A DNA stretch of 64,000 bases, taken from contig NZ_QOLB01000137.1 in the NCBI RefSeq assembly GCF_003333265.1, positions 1 through 64,000 on the forward strand, read 5' to 3'. Made by a program: the position numbers and the translations under genes. The notes beneath the pieces were generated by a model. That model did not search any database. It was given only the letters and a program-made list of their open reading frames with translations, and was not told the DNA's origin. Of the stretch, positions 35,906 through 44,961 are shown one piece after another. This DNA is from Candidatus Halocynthiibacter alkanivorans (GTDB taxonomy: Bacteria; Pseudomonadota; Alphaproteobacteria; Rhodobacterales; Rhodobacteraceae). Within the stretch, counting starts at the first letter, position 1, and every line of letters begins with the position of its first letter.

Positions 35906-37384
35906 ATGAGCTTTACACTTGCCATCGTGGGACGCCCGAATGTGGGCAAATCCACTCTGTTCAACCGTCTGGTTGGCAAAAAACTTGCCCTGGTCGATGA
36001 CCAGCCAGGTGTCACCCGCGATCTGCGCGAAGGTGAGGCCCGTCTGGGCGATCTGCGATTCACTGTGATTGACAGCGCCGGGCTGGAAGAGGCCACCGAT
36101 GAAAGCCTGCAGGGCCGGATGCGGATTCTGACCGAACGCGCCGTCGAAATGGCCGATGTCTGTCTGTTTCTGATCGATGCCCGCGATGGCGTTCTTGCCA
36201 CTGACGAAGTCTTTGCCGATATCTTGCGCAAGAAAAACGCCAATGTGATCCTCGCGGCCAACAAAGCCGAAGGCCGTGCCGCTGACGGCGGTGTGATCGA
36301 AGCCTGGGGCCTGGGCCTCGGCGAGCCGATCCGCCTTTCTGCCGAACATGGTGAAGGTCTGAACGATCTCTATTCGATCCTGATGCCGCTGGCGGACAAG
36401 TTTGCTGAGCGCGCCAAACGGGACGCGCCCGACGTGGACGTGGCGGTGCATGATGATGATGATTTTGACGGCCCGCGCGTGCCCACCAAAGAAAAGCCAC
36501 TTCAGGTAGCTGTTGTCGGCCGTCCCAACGCTGGTAAATCCACCCTGGTGAACCAGCTGCTGGGCGAAGAGCGCCTGTTGACCGGGCCTGAGGCCGGCAT
36601 CACCCGCGACGCCATTTCGGTGATGATGGACTGGGAAGGCGTACCGGTGCGTTTCTTTGATACCGCCGGTATCCGCAAACGGGCCAAGGTTCAGGAAAAG
36701 CTGGAAAAACTGTCGGTTTCTGACGGGTTGCGCGCAGTGAAATTCGCTGAGGTCGTGGTCATCCTGCTGGATGTGGAAATTCCGTTTGAACAGCAGGATC
36801 TGCGGCTCGCCGATCTGGCTGAACGCGAAGGCCGCGCTGTGGTCATTGCGGTGAATAAATGGGATCTGGAAGACGATAAAAACGCCAAGATCCGGATGCT
36901 GCGGGAAGAATTTGAGCGTCTGCTGCCCCAATTGCGCGGCGCGCCGCTGGTGACCGTGTCGGCCCGCACAGGGCGCGGCATGGACCGGCTGCAAGAGGCG
37001 GTGATGAAAGCGCATGAAGTGTGGAACCGCCGGATCACCACTGCCAAGCTGAACCAGTGGCTCGCCGGCATGATTGAGGCGCATCCGCCGCCCGCACCGG
37101 GGGGCAAGCGCATCAAGCTGCGCTACATGACCCAGGCCAAAACCCGTCCACCAGGATTTGTGGCAATGTGTTCCCATCCTGACAAGCTGTCGGAAAGCTA
37201 TAAACGCTATCTGATCAACGGGATGCGGGTGGACTTTGACATGCCTGGCACTCCAATCCGGCTGTATTTCCGAGACCAGAGCGACGCCAACCCGTTCAAG
37301 AACCGCAAAAAATCGACACCGTCGAGATTGCGCAAACACCTGGGAAAACGGCCACATGGCGTAAAACCCGGCGAAAAGTTTTAG
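35906..37384 (+). CDS. der: ribosome biogenesis GTPase Der (EngA)
   Basis: This 492-residue protein has two GTPase domains in tandem: GRPNVGKST near the N-terminus with DSAGLEE, and GRPNAGKST in the second with DTAGIRK and NKWD. A KH-like C-terminal domain follows ([18 protein letters not shown]). It acts in 50S subunit maturation. GAGG ends five bases before the ATG at 35906. The gene ends at a strong terminator. Confidence 0.96.
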   Translation: MSFTLAIVGRPNVGKSTLFNRLVGKKLALVDDQPGVTRDLREGEARLGDLRFTVIDSAGLEEATDESLQGRMRILTERAVEMADVCLFLIDARDGVLATDEVFADILRKKNANVILAANKAEGRAADGGVIEAWGLGLGEPIRLSAEHGEGLNDLYSILMPLADKFAERAKRDAPDVDVAVHDDDDFDGPRVPTKEKPLQVAVVGRPNAGKSTLVNQLLGEERLLTGPEAGITRDAISVMMDWEGVPVRFFDTAGIRKRAKVQEKLEKLSVSDGLRAVKFAEVVVILLDVEIPFEQQDLRLADLAEREGRAVVIAVNKWDLEDDKNAKIRMLREEFERLLPQLRGAPLVTVSARTGRGMDRLQEAVMKAHEVWNRRITTAKLNQWLAGMIEAHPPPAPGGKRIKLRYMTQAKTRPPGFVAMCSHPDKLSESYKRYLINGMRVDFDMPGTPIRLYFRDQSDANPFKNRKKSTPSRLRKHLGKRPHGVKPGEKF

Positions 37385-37388
37385 AATT

Positions 37389-37421
37389 ACGGGCGTCCTC
37401 ATTGCTGAGGGCGCCCGTTTT
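37389..37421 (+). terminator. rho-independent terminator after der
   Basis: ACGGGCG (37389-37395) pairs with CGCCCGT (37412-37418), with CTCA/TGAG pairing nearer the loop, and TTTT follows. It begins four bases after the stop codon. Confidence 0.8.
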
Positions 37422-37488
37422 CGTTGGACCTGTGCGAAAATTCTGTTGGTTGGCTCAGAGACCCAGGCAGTGGACCAGAAACGGGGGC

Positions 37489-37560
37489 GCGCCTGACTTT
37501 GGGGAGGCGAGAAGCGCCCTTCCGGGGGGGAAGGTCAGGCGCGGCCCGGCGCTGCCGGGC
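37489..37560. repeat. palindromic intergenic element, copy B
   Basis: Arms GCGCCTGAC (37489-37497) and GTCAGGCGC (37534-37542) are perfect 9-bp complements, with an inner GGCG/CGCC hairpin. Immediately after lies a second perfect palindrome, GCCCGGC-GCT-GCCGGGC (37544-37560). Copy A (712-764) shares the arms and copy C (57612-57734) shares the trailing hairpin. Confidence 0.6.
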
Positions 37561-37653
37561 CAAATAAATCTCATCCGTCAGCTGTGCCCGTCATCGCCAA
37601 CCAACAGGATAAGCGTCCGTAGCGAACTTAAACTGTAGTCTTGATGACGCGCT

Positions 37654-38433
37654 TTACGCGTCCAGTTCGACCCAGACCGGCACATGGTCAGACGGTTTTT
37701 CCCGCCCTCGTGCATAGGTGTCGATCTGGCAATCGAGCAGCAGATCAGCGCATTGCGGCGTCAGCAGAAAGTGGTCAATGCGGATGCCGTTGTTCCGGTT
37801 CCACGCCCCGGCCTGATAATCCCAGAAGCTGTAATGATCCGGCCCCTGAACGCGGGCCCGAAACGCTTCGGTAAAGCCCAGGTTCAGGATTCGCCGCCAG
37901 GCCGCATGGCTTTCGGGGCGGAAGGCCGCATCGCCGACCCAGTCGTCCGGGTTCCTTGCGTCTTCGCGCTGGGGAATTATGTTGTAATCCCCGGCCATCA
38001 AAACGGTTTCTTCACTGGCCATGATCTCTTTGGCGCGGGCATAAAGCCGTTCCATCCAGGCCAGTTTGTAGTCGTATTTCGGCCCCGGTACCGGATTTCC
38101 ATTGGGCAGGTACAAGCCACAAACCCGTACCGGGGTCTTGCCCATGACGGTGGCTTCGATCCAGCGTGCCTGTTCGTCTTCTGCGTCACCGGGCAGACCA
38201 CGGGTCACATCTTCGAGCGGCAGCTTTGACAGAATCGCCACGCCGTTGAAGCCTTTTTGCCCATGGGTTTCAACGATATAGCCCATGTCTTCAAAGTGCT
38301 CGCGCGGAAAACCTTCATCGACGGATTTGATCTCCTGAAGCAAGGCCACGTCCGGCTCTGCTTCTTTCAGCCAGTCCGTCAGAGCGTTGATCCGGGCTTT
38401 GATCCCGTTGATATTATAGGTGGCGATTTTCAT
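37654..38433 (-). CDS. xth: exodeoxyribonuclease III
   Basis: This 259-residue Mg-dependent AP endonuclease/3'-5' exonuclease repairs abasic sites. It has KIATYNINGIKARI with the catalytic Asn, LLQEIKSVDE with the metal-binding Glu, MAGDYNIIP, and the C-terminal RIDHFLLTP and SDHVPVWVE motifs. Length is typical. It is transcribed divergently from the DUF2807 gene across a region with a palindrome at 38511-38535. Confidence 0.95.
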   Translation of the reverse strand: MKIATYNINGIKARINALTDWLKEAEPDVALLQEIKSVDEGFPREHFEDMGYIVETHGQKGFNGVAILSKLPLEDVTRGLPGDAEDEQARWIEATVMGKTPVRVCGLYLPNGNPVPGPKYDYKLAWMERLYARAKEIMASEETVLMAGDYNIIPQREDARNPDDWVGDAAFRPESHAAWRRILNLGFTEAFRARVQGPDHYSFWDYQAGAWNRNNGIRIDHFLLTPQCADLLLDCQIDTYARGREKPSDHVPVWVELDA

Positions 38434-38510
38434 GCGCGTTCTCCTTGTCCCTCCCTAACTATCGGGCGCGGGCGGGCAGGGGCAAGACAGAAAATCCCCT
38501 CGCGCCTCCT

Positions 38511-38535
38511 TGTATGTTAATCGAGTTTACATACA
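38511..38535. promoter_or_regulatory. 25-bp inverted repeat, likely operator
   Basis: Arms TGTATGTTAA and TTTACATACA match at nine of ten positions and are separated by five bases. The AT-rich TGTATGTnAA arm resembles operators of TetR-family repressors. It lies between the divergent xth and DUF2807 genes, 44 bases before the latter's start codon. Confidence 0.55.
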
Positions 38536-38578
38536 TGTAGTGCACCGGGACAGATCCGGCGCAACAAGGGACGGTCAG

Positions 38579-39280
38579 ATGCTCAGACAACTTGGAATTG
38601 GCACGGTCGCTGTTTTGGCAACATTTTCCGCGGCTGAGGCCGGTGAAAAAACATTCCCGCTCAGCGGATTTGAAAAGGTTGAAATCAAGCAGGGTGTGAA
38701 AGCGACGATCACCTCCGGCACAGAGTTTTTTGTGCGGGCGACAGGGGCTTTCGGGGCTGAAGACCGGTTGCAAGTCAAGGTTCGCGACGGCGTTTTGAGT
38801 GTGGGTCAGAAAAGCAAAGGCCTGCTTGGCCTGTCGCCGATCCTGAACATGATGAGCGATCTGGAGGTCGAAATCGGCCTGCCGGTGACCCGGGCTGTAT
38901 CGGTCTCATCGGGCGCCCGGGCCGAGCTTGGTGGCTGGTTTGAACAACCGCTGGTGCTGCGCGCCTCCAGCGGCGCGGATCTGGAGTTTTTTGGCGAGGA
39001 CGTGCCGGCGATGTCGCTGAACGTCAGTTCCGGCGCTGAAATCGAGGCACGCGGCAGCTGCGGCTCCGTCACCCTGAACGCCTCCAGCGGCGCCGAAATT
39101 TCCGCCAGTCAATTGAAATGCATCTCCGCAGATGCCAGCGCTTCCAGCGGTGCTGATATCGAACTTTTCGCCCGCGATGTGGTGGCACGTGCTTCCAGCG
39201 GCGGTGACATTGAGGTCAATGGCGCCACTAATATCTCGGCCTCCGACAGCAGCGGCGGCGACGTGCATCAGGTGAATTGA
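38579..39280 (+). CDS. exported DUF2807 beta-helix protein
   Basis: This 233-residue protein has a signal peptide (cleavage near AAEAG, residues 17-21) followed by the putative auto-transporter adhesin, head GIN domain (DUF2807). FPLSGFEKVEIKQGVKATI is the family N-terminus. The rest is a ladder of SSGA/SSGG steps spaced about 15-20 residues apart, consistent with a right-handed beta-helix. Function is not established. The ATG at 38579 follows AAGGGA. It converges with the flavoprotein gene. Confidence 0.85.
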   Translation: MLRQLGIGTVAVLATFSAAEAGEKTFPLSGFEKVEIKQGVKATITSGTEFFVRATGAFGAEDRLQVKVRDGVLSVGQKSKGLLGLSPILNMMSDLEVEIGLPVTRAVSVSSGARAELGGWFEQPLVLRASSGADLEFFGEDVPAMSLNVSSGAEIEARGSCGSVTLNASSGAEISASQLKCISADASASSGADIELFARDVVARASSGGDIEVNGATNISASDSSGGDVHQVN

Positions 39281-39295
39281 CCGCAGTGCCAGACT

Positions 39296-40489
39296 TCAGC
39301 CCCGGGTGGCGATGGCGGTGCCCGCCGCCCAGCCCGAGGACCAGGCCCACTGGAAATTGAAGCCTCCAAGCCAGCCGGTGACATCAACCACTTCGCCGAT
39401 GAAATACAGCCCGGGCACCGATTTCGCCTCCATGGTCCTAGAGTTCAGACTGTCCGTGTCAATGCCGCCCAGAGTGACCTCGGCGGTGCGGTAGCCTTCT
39501 GAACTGACCGGGGTCATCGCGAAGGCGGACAACTGCCCTGCGAGCTCCCCCAGGCGTTTGTCGGACCAGTCGGCAATGTTGCCATCAAGTTTCAACTGCT
39601 CCACCAGAGTCTGCGCGACCCGATTGGGCAACAGATCCGCCAGCACAGTGGACAGGTTTCGCCGGCCCGACTCGCGGCGTTTTGCCTGCAGCACGGCCAG
39701 AATATCGGCTCCCGGCAGGAAATTGACCGCGATCTGATCGCCCTCGCGCCAGAAACTGGAAATTTGCAGAATCGCCGGGCCGGACAAGCCGCGATGGGTG
39801 AACAGCAAAGCTTCTTCAAACCCGGTGTTGTTGCAGGAGACGACAGAGGGCAGGGCGGCGCCGGCCAACGGCCTCAGCCACGCGAGTTCCTGTTCCGCAA
39901 AGGTCAGCGGCACGAGGCCAGGCCGGGTGTCCACCTGTTTCATGCCGAACTGTTCGCCAATCTGATAGCCGATCCCGGTCGCGCCCATTTTGGGGATGGA
40001 TTTGCCGCCGGTCGCCACCACCAGATTGTCAGCGGACACTTTGCACTGGCTCTGATCCCGGCTCAGACGCAGCTGAAAGCAGCCGTCATGGCGGACTTCA
40101 TCCACCGAGGTCGAGGTGCGGATCTCGGCCCTGCGCGCCTCGTGTAACAACATGTCGATAATTGCCTGGGATTTACCGTCACAAAACAGCTGGCCCAGGG
40201 TTTTTTCGTGATAGGCGATGCCGTGACCTGCGACCAGTTCGATAAAATCCCACTGGCTGTAACGCGCCAGTGCGGATTTGGCGAAATGGGGGTTTGAGGA
40301 CAGGAAATTTCCTGGCGCTGCGTACATGTTGGTGAAATTACAGCGGCCGCCGCCGGAAATGCGGATTTTATCGCCCACACGTTTGGCATGATCCACCAGC
40401 AGAACACGGCCGCCGGCTTTGGATGCATGGGTGGCACACATAAGCCCGGCGGCGCCAGCGCCAAGAATGATTGTATCGTAATGAGTCAT
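39296..40489 (-). CDS. NAD(P)/FAD-dependent oxidoreductase, HI0933/YhiN family
   Basis: This 397-residue flavoprotein opens with the FAD-binding motif ILGAGAAGLMCATHA, then RISGGGRCNFTN, a signature of the HI0933/YhiN/BaiN family, and ends with GLYFIGEVVDVTGWLGGFNFQWAWSSG, which completes the flavin site. Members bind FAD and NAD(P)H; the physiological substrate is mostly unknown, though BaiN reduces bile acids in gut bacteria. No partner gene is coupled to it. Confidence 0.9.
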   Translation of the reverse strand: MTHYDTIILGAGAAGLMCATHASKAGGRVLLVDHAKRVGDKIRISGGGRCNFTNMYAAPGNFLSSNPHFAKSALARYSQWDFIELVAGHGIAYHEKTLGQLFCDGKSQAIIDMLLHEARRAEIRTSTSVDEVRHDGCFQLRLSRDQSQCKVSADNLVVATGGKSIPKMGATGIGYQIGEQFGMKQVDTRPGLVPLTFAEQELAWLRPLAGAALPSVVSCNNTGFEEALLFTHRGLSGPAILQISSFWREGDQIAVNFLPGADILAVLQAKRRESGRRNLSTVLADLLPNRVAQTLVEQLKLDGNIADWSDKRLGELAGQLSAFAMTPVSSEGYRTAEVTLGGIDTDSLNSRTMEAKSVPGLYFIGEVVDVTGWLGGFNFQWAWSSGWAAGTAIATRG

Positions 40490-40540
40490 GGCCCCATATG
40501 CGCAGGCGCAGCGCGCAAGGCAAGGGGCTCAATAACAAGA

Positions 40541-40572
40541 GGGGCTGCGACGTTAAAAACCGCCGCAGCCCT
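40541..40572 (-). terminator. hairpin after the small secreted protein gene
   Basis: GGGCTGCG (40542-40549) pairs with CGCAGCCC (40564-40571). On the minus strand TCTTGTTATT follows, and the stop codon of the gene ending at 40623 is 51 bases before the stem. Confidence 0.45.
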
Positions 40573-40622
40573 CCGGTTCTGAATGTTCTGATGACAGGGT
40601 CAGAACCTGCTCGGACCAGAGA

Positions 40623-40982
40623 TCAAAAGTTGTCGATATCGATTTCTTCAATGTCGACAATATTGCCGGCGCTGTCGCGCAGAATCACCGCCACATCACT
40701 TGAGGACGGCAATGTATTGAAGTGAATAAACACGTCTTTATTGGCGCCAGCGCGCACAGGAGTCGTGCCCAGGCTGTCGCCCATCGCGCCACCGATCATT
40801 TCAACGACTTCTACAGTGCCGCCAGTTTCAGAACGCACAAGATCCACTTCTATGCGATTGTTGGTGCGCTGCTCATAATCGTCGAAAAAGAGATTGTTAA
40901 AGCCCTCGCCGGCGGAGGCTGCCGAAGCTGCACCAAAGAAAACGGTTGCAACGATGGCGGTCTTGAGTGCGAAATTATTCAC
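40623..40982 (-). CDS. small secreted protein of unknown function
   Basis: This protein of 119 residues has a signal peptide ending AASAASAG (near residue 25) and an acidic mature domain ending IVDIEEIDIDNF. I do not recognise the family. The domain of about 95 residues with alternating hydrophobic strands (DVAVILRDSAGNIV) looks all-beta. I choose the GTG at 40982 because AAAGGAC lies just upstream and the signal peptide begins there; an in-frame ATG at 41237 would give an extension with no domain character. A terminator-like hairpin follows at 40541. Confidence 0.65.
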   Translation of the reverse strand: MNNFALKTAIVATVFFGAASAASAGEGFNNLFFDDYEQRTNNRIEVDLVRSETGGTVEVVEMIGGAMGDSLGTTPVRAGANKDVFIHFNTLPSSSDVAVILRDSAGNIVDIEEIDIDNF

Positions 40983-41476
40983 GGTATGTCCTTTCGGGTC
41001 TTTATGTGATTTCGGGAACAACAGCGGTTGGCCCTTTGTGCCCGTTTCGATAATTAAGAGATACACCTGTGGGAGGGTATTGGTAAAGTGCTGAAAGTAC
41101 ACAATAAAAAGATCGATAATTGACATTTTCGTGTGTGCATTAATGCAGAGGCGGCTGTGCGTCCCGGCGGAATTTTGATTGGGACGCGGGGCGCGCAGTG
41201 GCCGGGACCCGGGTCTGTTATTGGTATGGTCGGACAAACTGTTCTGAACGCAGCTTTTTTTTAACCGGTTTCAACAACGCGCCGTGACCAGAGGCGTCCG
41301 AGTTGAGCCTTTTATGTGTTCACCAGTTATCACGGTTGCAGGCACAATCTGGTGAGATCGCGCTCACGACGGTCACGAAAGCTGTGATCCGGGCTGAAAC
41401 GCACCAATAAATGCGATGAAAAAAAGTCAAAACCGGCCAAAAATAGCCGGTTTTTCAACTGTGTGATCACAAAATG
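40983..41476. other. AT-rich intergenic region
   Basis: No gene is supported. It holds the erpA terminator (41429-41455) and a perfect 12-bp palindrome TGCATTAATGCA (41136-41147), which could be an operator for the small secreted protein gene on the minus strand. The region is AT-richer than its surroundings. Confidence 0.55.
41429..41455 (-). terminator. rho-independent terminator of erpA
   Basis: AAAACCGGC (41429-41437) pairs with GCCGGTTTT (41446-41454) around an 8-base loop. On the minus strand the stem is followed by GACTTTTTTTC, and it starts 22 bases after the erpA stop codon. Confidence 0.75.
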
Positions 41477-41809
41477 TCAGATGGAGAAGGAGGTGCCGCA
41501 GCCACAGGACGCGGTGGCATTGGGATTTTCGACGGTGAATTTCGCCCCGATCAGCTCATCGCTGAAGTCAATCACCGCATTGGTCAGAAACGGCAGCGAC
41601 ACTTCATCCACCACCACTCGCTGGCCGCCGCCGGCCAGTACCAGATCCTCAGAGGTCGGCTCGTCCAGGGTGATATTATACTGAAACCCGGAGCAACCGC
41701 CGCCCTCGACCGCCACGCGCAGCGCTTTCGGGCTGTCGGCATCGGCGTTGATCTCGGCCAGGCGGGCAAAGGCCCGTTCCGTAACTTTAGGGGGGAGTGT
41801 CAGATCCAT
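41477..41809 (-). CDS. erpA: iron-sulfur cluster insertion protein ErpA (A-type carrier)
   Basis: This 110-residue A-type carrier receives and delivers Fe-S clusters. The three ligand cysteines are present: C39 in GGGCSGFQY and C102/C104 in SCGCGTSF. Length and the VTERAFARLAEI start are normal. ErpA and IscA are hard to separate by sequence; gene context (no isc genes) favours ErpA. It is divergent from the dGTPase gene. Confidence 0.9.
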   Translation of the reverse strand: MDLTLPPKVTERAFARLAEINADADSPKALRVAVEGGGCSGFQYNITLDEPTSEDLVLAGGGQRVVVDEVSLPFLTNAVIDFSDELIGAKFTVENPNATASCGCGTSFSI

Positions 41810-41885
41810 GTGAGTTCCATCTGTCGCGTTGTTAGATATTTGAATATAAGAGGCACAACAGATGCCGACAAGGACGAGCAGAATT

Positions 41886-43022
41886 ATGTTGAAAACTTAT
41901 GCGTCTCAGCCCGGCGAAACCCGCGGTCGCCTGCATCCCGAAACCATGAGCACATTTCGCTCGCCGTTTCAGCGCGACCGGGACCGGATCATTCACGCGT
42001 CAGCCTTTCGCCGGCTGAAACACAAGACCCAGGTCTTTGTGGAACATGAAGGCGATTATTACCGCACCCGGCTGACCCATTCGATTGAAGTGGCGCAAGT
42101 GGCCCGCACGATTGCCGGCGCGCTGGGGCTGAACGAAAACCTCGCTGAAGCGGTGGCGCTGGCGCATGATCTGGGCCATCCGCCCTTTGGGCATACCGGC
42201 GAAGACGCGCTGGCGGTGTTGATGGAGCCCTATGGCGGGTTTGATCACAACGCCCAGGCCATCCGCATCGTCACAAAGCTTGAAAAACACTATGCCGGTT
42301 TTGACGGGCTGAACCTGACCTGGGAAAGCCTTGAGGGTATCGCCAAACACAACGGGCCGGTCACCGGCGATCTGCCCTATGCGCTGGTCGATTTTAACGA
42401 CGAATATGACCTGGAGCTCAGCACCCATGCCAGCGCCGAAGCCCAGGTGGCGGCGGTCGCCGATGACATTGCTTATAATCACCACGACCTGCATGACGGC
42501 TTGCGCGCCGGGCTGTTCACGGATGCGGACCTGATGGAGCTGCCATTGACGGGACCCGCCTATGAAGCCGTGGACAAGCTTTACCCCGGTCTTGACCCGA
42601 TGCGGCGGCGCTATGAGGCGCTGCGGCGGATTTTTGGAGTGATGGTCGAAGATGTCATCCACATCGCCGACAACCGGCTGGCGGCGGCGCAACCCAAATC
42701 GGTGCACGACATCCGTCATCTGGGCCAGCCGGTGATCCGCTTCTCCAAACCACTGTTCATGGAGCTGAAGACCATCAAGAGTTTCCTGTTCCGGCGCATG
42801 TACCGCGCGCCCTCAGTAATTGTCATGCGCCAGCAGGTGACCTCAATGGTGGAAGACCTGTTCCCGCTGTTCATGAAACAGCCCGAACTGTTGCCAGCTG
42901 ACTGGGAAGTTGATGTTGCGGCGGCGACCAGCGACACCGAACTGGCGCGCATCATTCTGGACTATGTGGCGGGCATGACCGATCGCTTTGCGATCCAGGA
43001 ACATGAGCGCCTGTGCGGCTGA
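41886..43022 (+). CDS. deoxyguanosinetriphosphate triphosphohydrolase-like protein
   Basis: This 378-residue HD-domain enzyme hydrolyses dNTPs to nucleoside and triphosphate. SPFQRDRDRIIHASAFRRL is the N-terminal signature, TRLTHSIEVAQVAR supplies the first His, and AHDLGHPPFGHTGE the HD metal pair. An Asp further on (ADDIAYNHHDLHDG) completes the site. The ATG at 41886 gives the family N-terminus; an ATG at 41862 with GAGG eight bases upstream is an alternative. Confidence 0.92.
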   Translation: MLKTYASQPGETRGRLHPETMSTFRSPFQRDRDRIIHASAFRRLKHKTQVFVEHEGDYYRTRLTHSIEVAQVARTIAGALGLNENLAEAVALAHDLGHPPFGHTGEDALAVLMEPYGGFDHNAQAIRIVTKLEKHYAGFDGLNLTWESLEGIAKHNGPVTGDLPYALVDFNDEYDLELSTHASAEAQVAAVADDIAYNHHDLHDGLRAGLFTDADLMELPLTGPAYEAVDKLYPGLDPMRRRYEALRRIFGVMVEDVIHIADNRLAAAQPKSVHDIRHLGQPVIRFSKPLFMELKTIKSFLFRRMYRAPSVIVMRQQVTSMVEDLFPLFMKQPELLPADWEVDVAAATSDTELARIILDYVAGMTDRFAIQEHERLCG

Positions 43023-43071
43023 CAACGGCCTGTGCGCCCATTGCGTGCGAATCCGGTTCGAAATACCCTGA

Positions 43072-43096
43072 AACTGCGGTAATTAGCGCCGCAGTT
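43072..43096 (+). terminator. hairpin between the dGTPase gene and argS
   Basis: AACTGCGG (43072-43079) and CCGCAGTT (43089-43096) are perfect complements around a 9-base AT-rich loop. No U-run follows, so it may be an attenuator or terminator of a different kind. Confidence 0.35.
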
Positions 43097-43162
43097 CTCA
43101 ACCATCATTGATTGTCGCGCCAATCCTGTTACACCGCGCGCAACAGATCTGGGAAGACCGAC

Positions 43163-44881
43163 ATGAATTTATTTTCTGATATTCGCTCGCTGGTACTCGA
43201 CACTCTTGACGCTCTGGTCGCGGACGGCGTTTTGCCCGAAGGGCTGAGCTTTGACAATGTGGCGGTCGAGCCGCCCCGCGATGCGCTTCATGGCGATATG
43301 GCGACCAATGCCGCAATGGTGCTGGCCAAACCGGCCAAAATGAAACCGCGCGACATTGCCGAGGCGCTGGCGGCAAAGCTTCAGACCGACGGGCGTATTG
43401 TGAGCGCCGAAGTTGCCGGACCGGGTTTTCTCAACTTGCGGCTGGACGCCGCGCTCTGGGGCGGCCTGGTTGGCGCGATCCTGAAAGACAGCGGATATGG
43501 CCGCTCTCTCGTGGGCACCGGCGAACGCATCAACGTCGAATATGTCTCCGCCAACCCGACCGGTCCGCTGCATGTGGGCCATACCCGTGGCGCGGTGTTC
43601 GGCGATGCGCTGGCCTCGCTGCTGGACTTTGCCGGTTATGATGTGACGCGGGAATATTACATCAACGATGGCGGTGCTCAGGTCGATGTACTGGCACGTT
43701 CGGTCTACCTGCGTTACCTCGAAGCCAACGGCCAGGAGGTCGCCTTTGAAGACGGCACCTATCCCGGTGATTACCTGATCCCGGTGGGGCAGGCGCTGGC
43801 GACGGCCTTTGGTGACAAGCTGGTCGGTAAACCCGAATCTGAGTGGCTGGATGATATTCGTGAATATGCCACCGACGCGATGATGCACTTGATCCGCGAA
43901 GATCTGGCATCCCTCGGTGTCGAGATGGACGTGTTCTACAGCGAAAAATCGCTTTACGGCACTGGTCAGATCGAAAATGCGCTGGCGGCACTGGAAAACA
44001 AGGGCCTGATCTATGAGGGCGTGCTTGAGCCGCCCAAAGGCAAGAAACCCGACGATTGGGAGCCGCGCCAGCAAACGCTGTTCAAATCCACCGAACATGG
44101 CGACGATGTTGACCGGCCGGTGAAGAAATCCGACGGTGCCTGGACCTATTTCGCCCCGGATATCGCCTATCACTATGACAAGGTCGAACGCGGCTTTGAC
44201 ACCGTGATCGACATTTTTGGCGCCGACCACGGCGGTTATGTCAAACGGATGAAAGCCGCCGTTTCGGCGCTCTCTGACGGCCAGGTTGGCTGTGACATCA
44301 AACTGGTGCAACTGGTGAAACTGTTCAAGAACGGCGAACCGTTTAAAATGTCCAAACGCGCCGGCACTTTTGTCATGCTGCGCGACCTGGTCGAGCAGGT
44401 CGGCCCGGATGTGACCCGCTTCCACATGCTGACCCGCAAGAACGACGCGCCGCTTGATTTTGATTTTGACAAGGTTCTGGAGCAGTCCAAGGACAATCCG
44501 GTGTTCTATGTGCAATACGCCCACGCGCGTATCTGTTCCGTGCTGCGCAAGGCTGATGAGGCCGGCATCGCTCTCACCGACTCCGCCAGCCTGACGGATG
44601 TCGCCGAGATCACCCTGGCCAAAAAGCTTGCCGAATGGCCGCGTCTGGTGGAAATCGCCGCCAAAGGCCATGAGCCGCACCGCATTGCGTTCTACCTGTA
44701 CGATCTGGCGTCGGACTTCCACAGCCTGTGGAACAAAGGCAACGACAAGCCCGAATTGCGCTTCTTGCAAGATGATTTGGCCGCTTCGGCGGCGAAAATT
44801 GCCCTTCCACGTGCCGTGGCCGTTGTTATTTCTGCAGGTCTTGGTATCCTGGGCGTGACTCCGGCTGACGAGATGCGCTGA
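43163..44881 (+). CDS. argS: arginine--tRNA ligase
   Basis: This 572-residue class I synthetase charges tRNA-Arg. It has the N-terminal additional domain ([21 protein letters not shown]), the HIGH signature in [15 protein letters not shown], and the KMSKR-type sequence in [10 protein letters not shown]. The C-terminal DALR anticodon-binding domain is complete. The ATG at 43163 follows GGGAAGA. It heads a plus-strand run of cell-division and wall-recycling genes. Confidence 0.96.
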   Translation: MNLFSDIRSLVLDTLDALVADGVLPEGLSFDNVAVEPPRDALHGDMATNAAMVLAKPAKMKPRDIAEALAAKLQTDGRIVSAEVAGPGFLNLRLDAALWGGLVGAILKDSGYGRSLVGTGERINVEYVSANPTGPLHVGHTRGAVFGDALASLLDFAGYDVTREYYINDGGAQVDVLARSVYLRYLEANGQEVAFEDGTYPGDYLIPVGQALATAFGDKLVGKPESEWLDDIREYATDAMMHLIREDLASLGVEMDVFYSEKSLYGTGQIENALAALENKGLIYEGVLEPPKGKKPDDWEPRQQTLFKSTEHGDDVDRPVKKSDGAWTYFAPDIAYHYDKVERGFDTVIDIFGADHGGYVKRMKAAVSALSDGQVGCDIKLVQLVKLFKNGEPFKMSKRAGTFVMLRDLVEQVGPDVTRFHMLTRKNDAPLDFDFDKVLEQSKDNPVFYVQYAHARICSVLRKADEAGIALTDSASLTDVAEITLAKKLAEWPRLVEIAAKGHEPHRIAFYLYDLASDFHSLWNKGNDKPELRFLQDDLAASAAKIALPRAVAVVISAGLGILGVTPADEMR

Positions 44882-44961
44882 TAAAAGCCGCACCGCAGGG
44901 ATTTCCGGGGGTCGGGCAGTAGGTTTGATCTCCGGATTCAATCGGGGGCGGTGAGGCAAAA

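Noticed and set aside
35825-37402. 525-codon minus-strand frame opposite der
   Set aside because: A shadow frame of a high-GC gene, without ribosome site or recognisable domain.
41120-41148. Plus-strand promoter with a perfect TTGACA
   Set aside because: No -10 sequence at 16-18 bases and no plus-strand gene within reach except after the divergent erpA gene.
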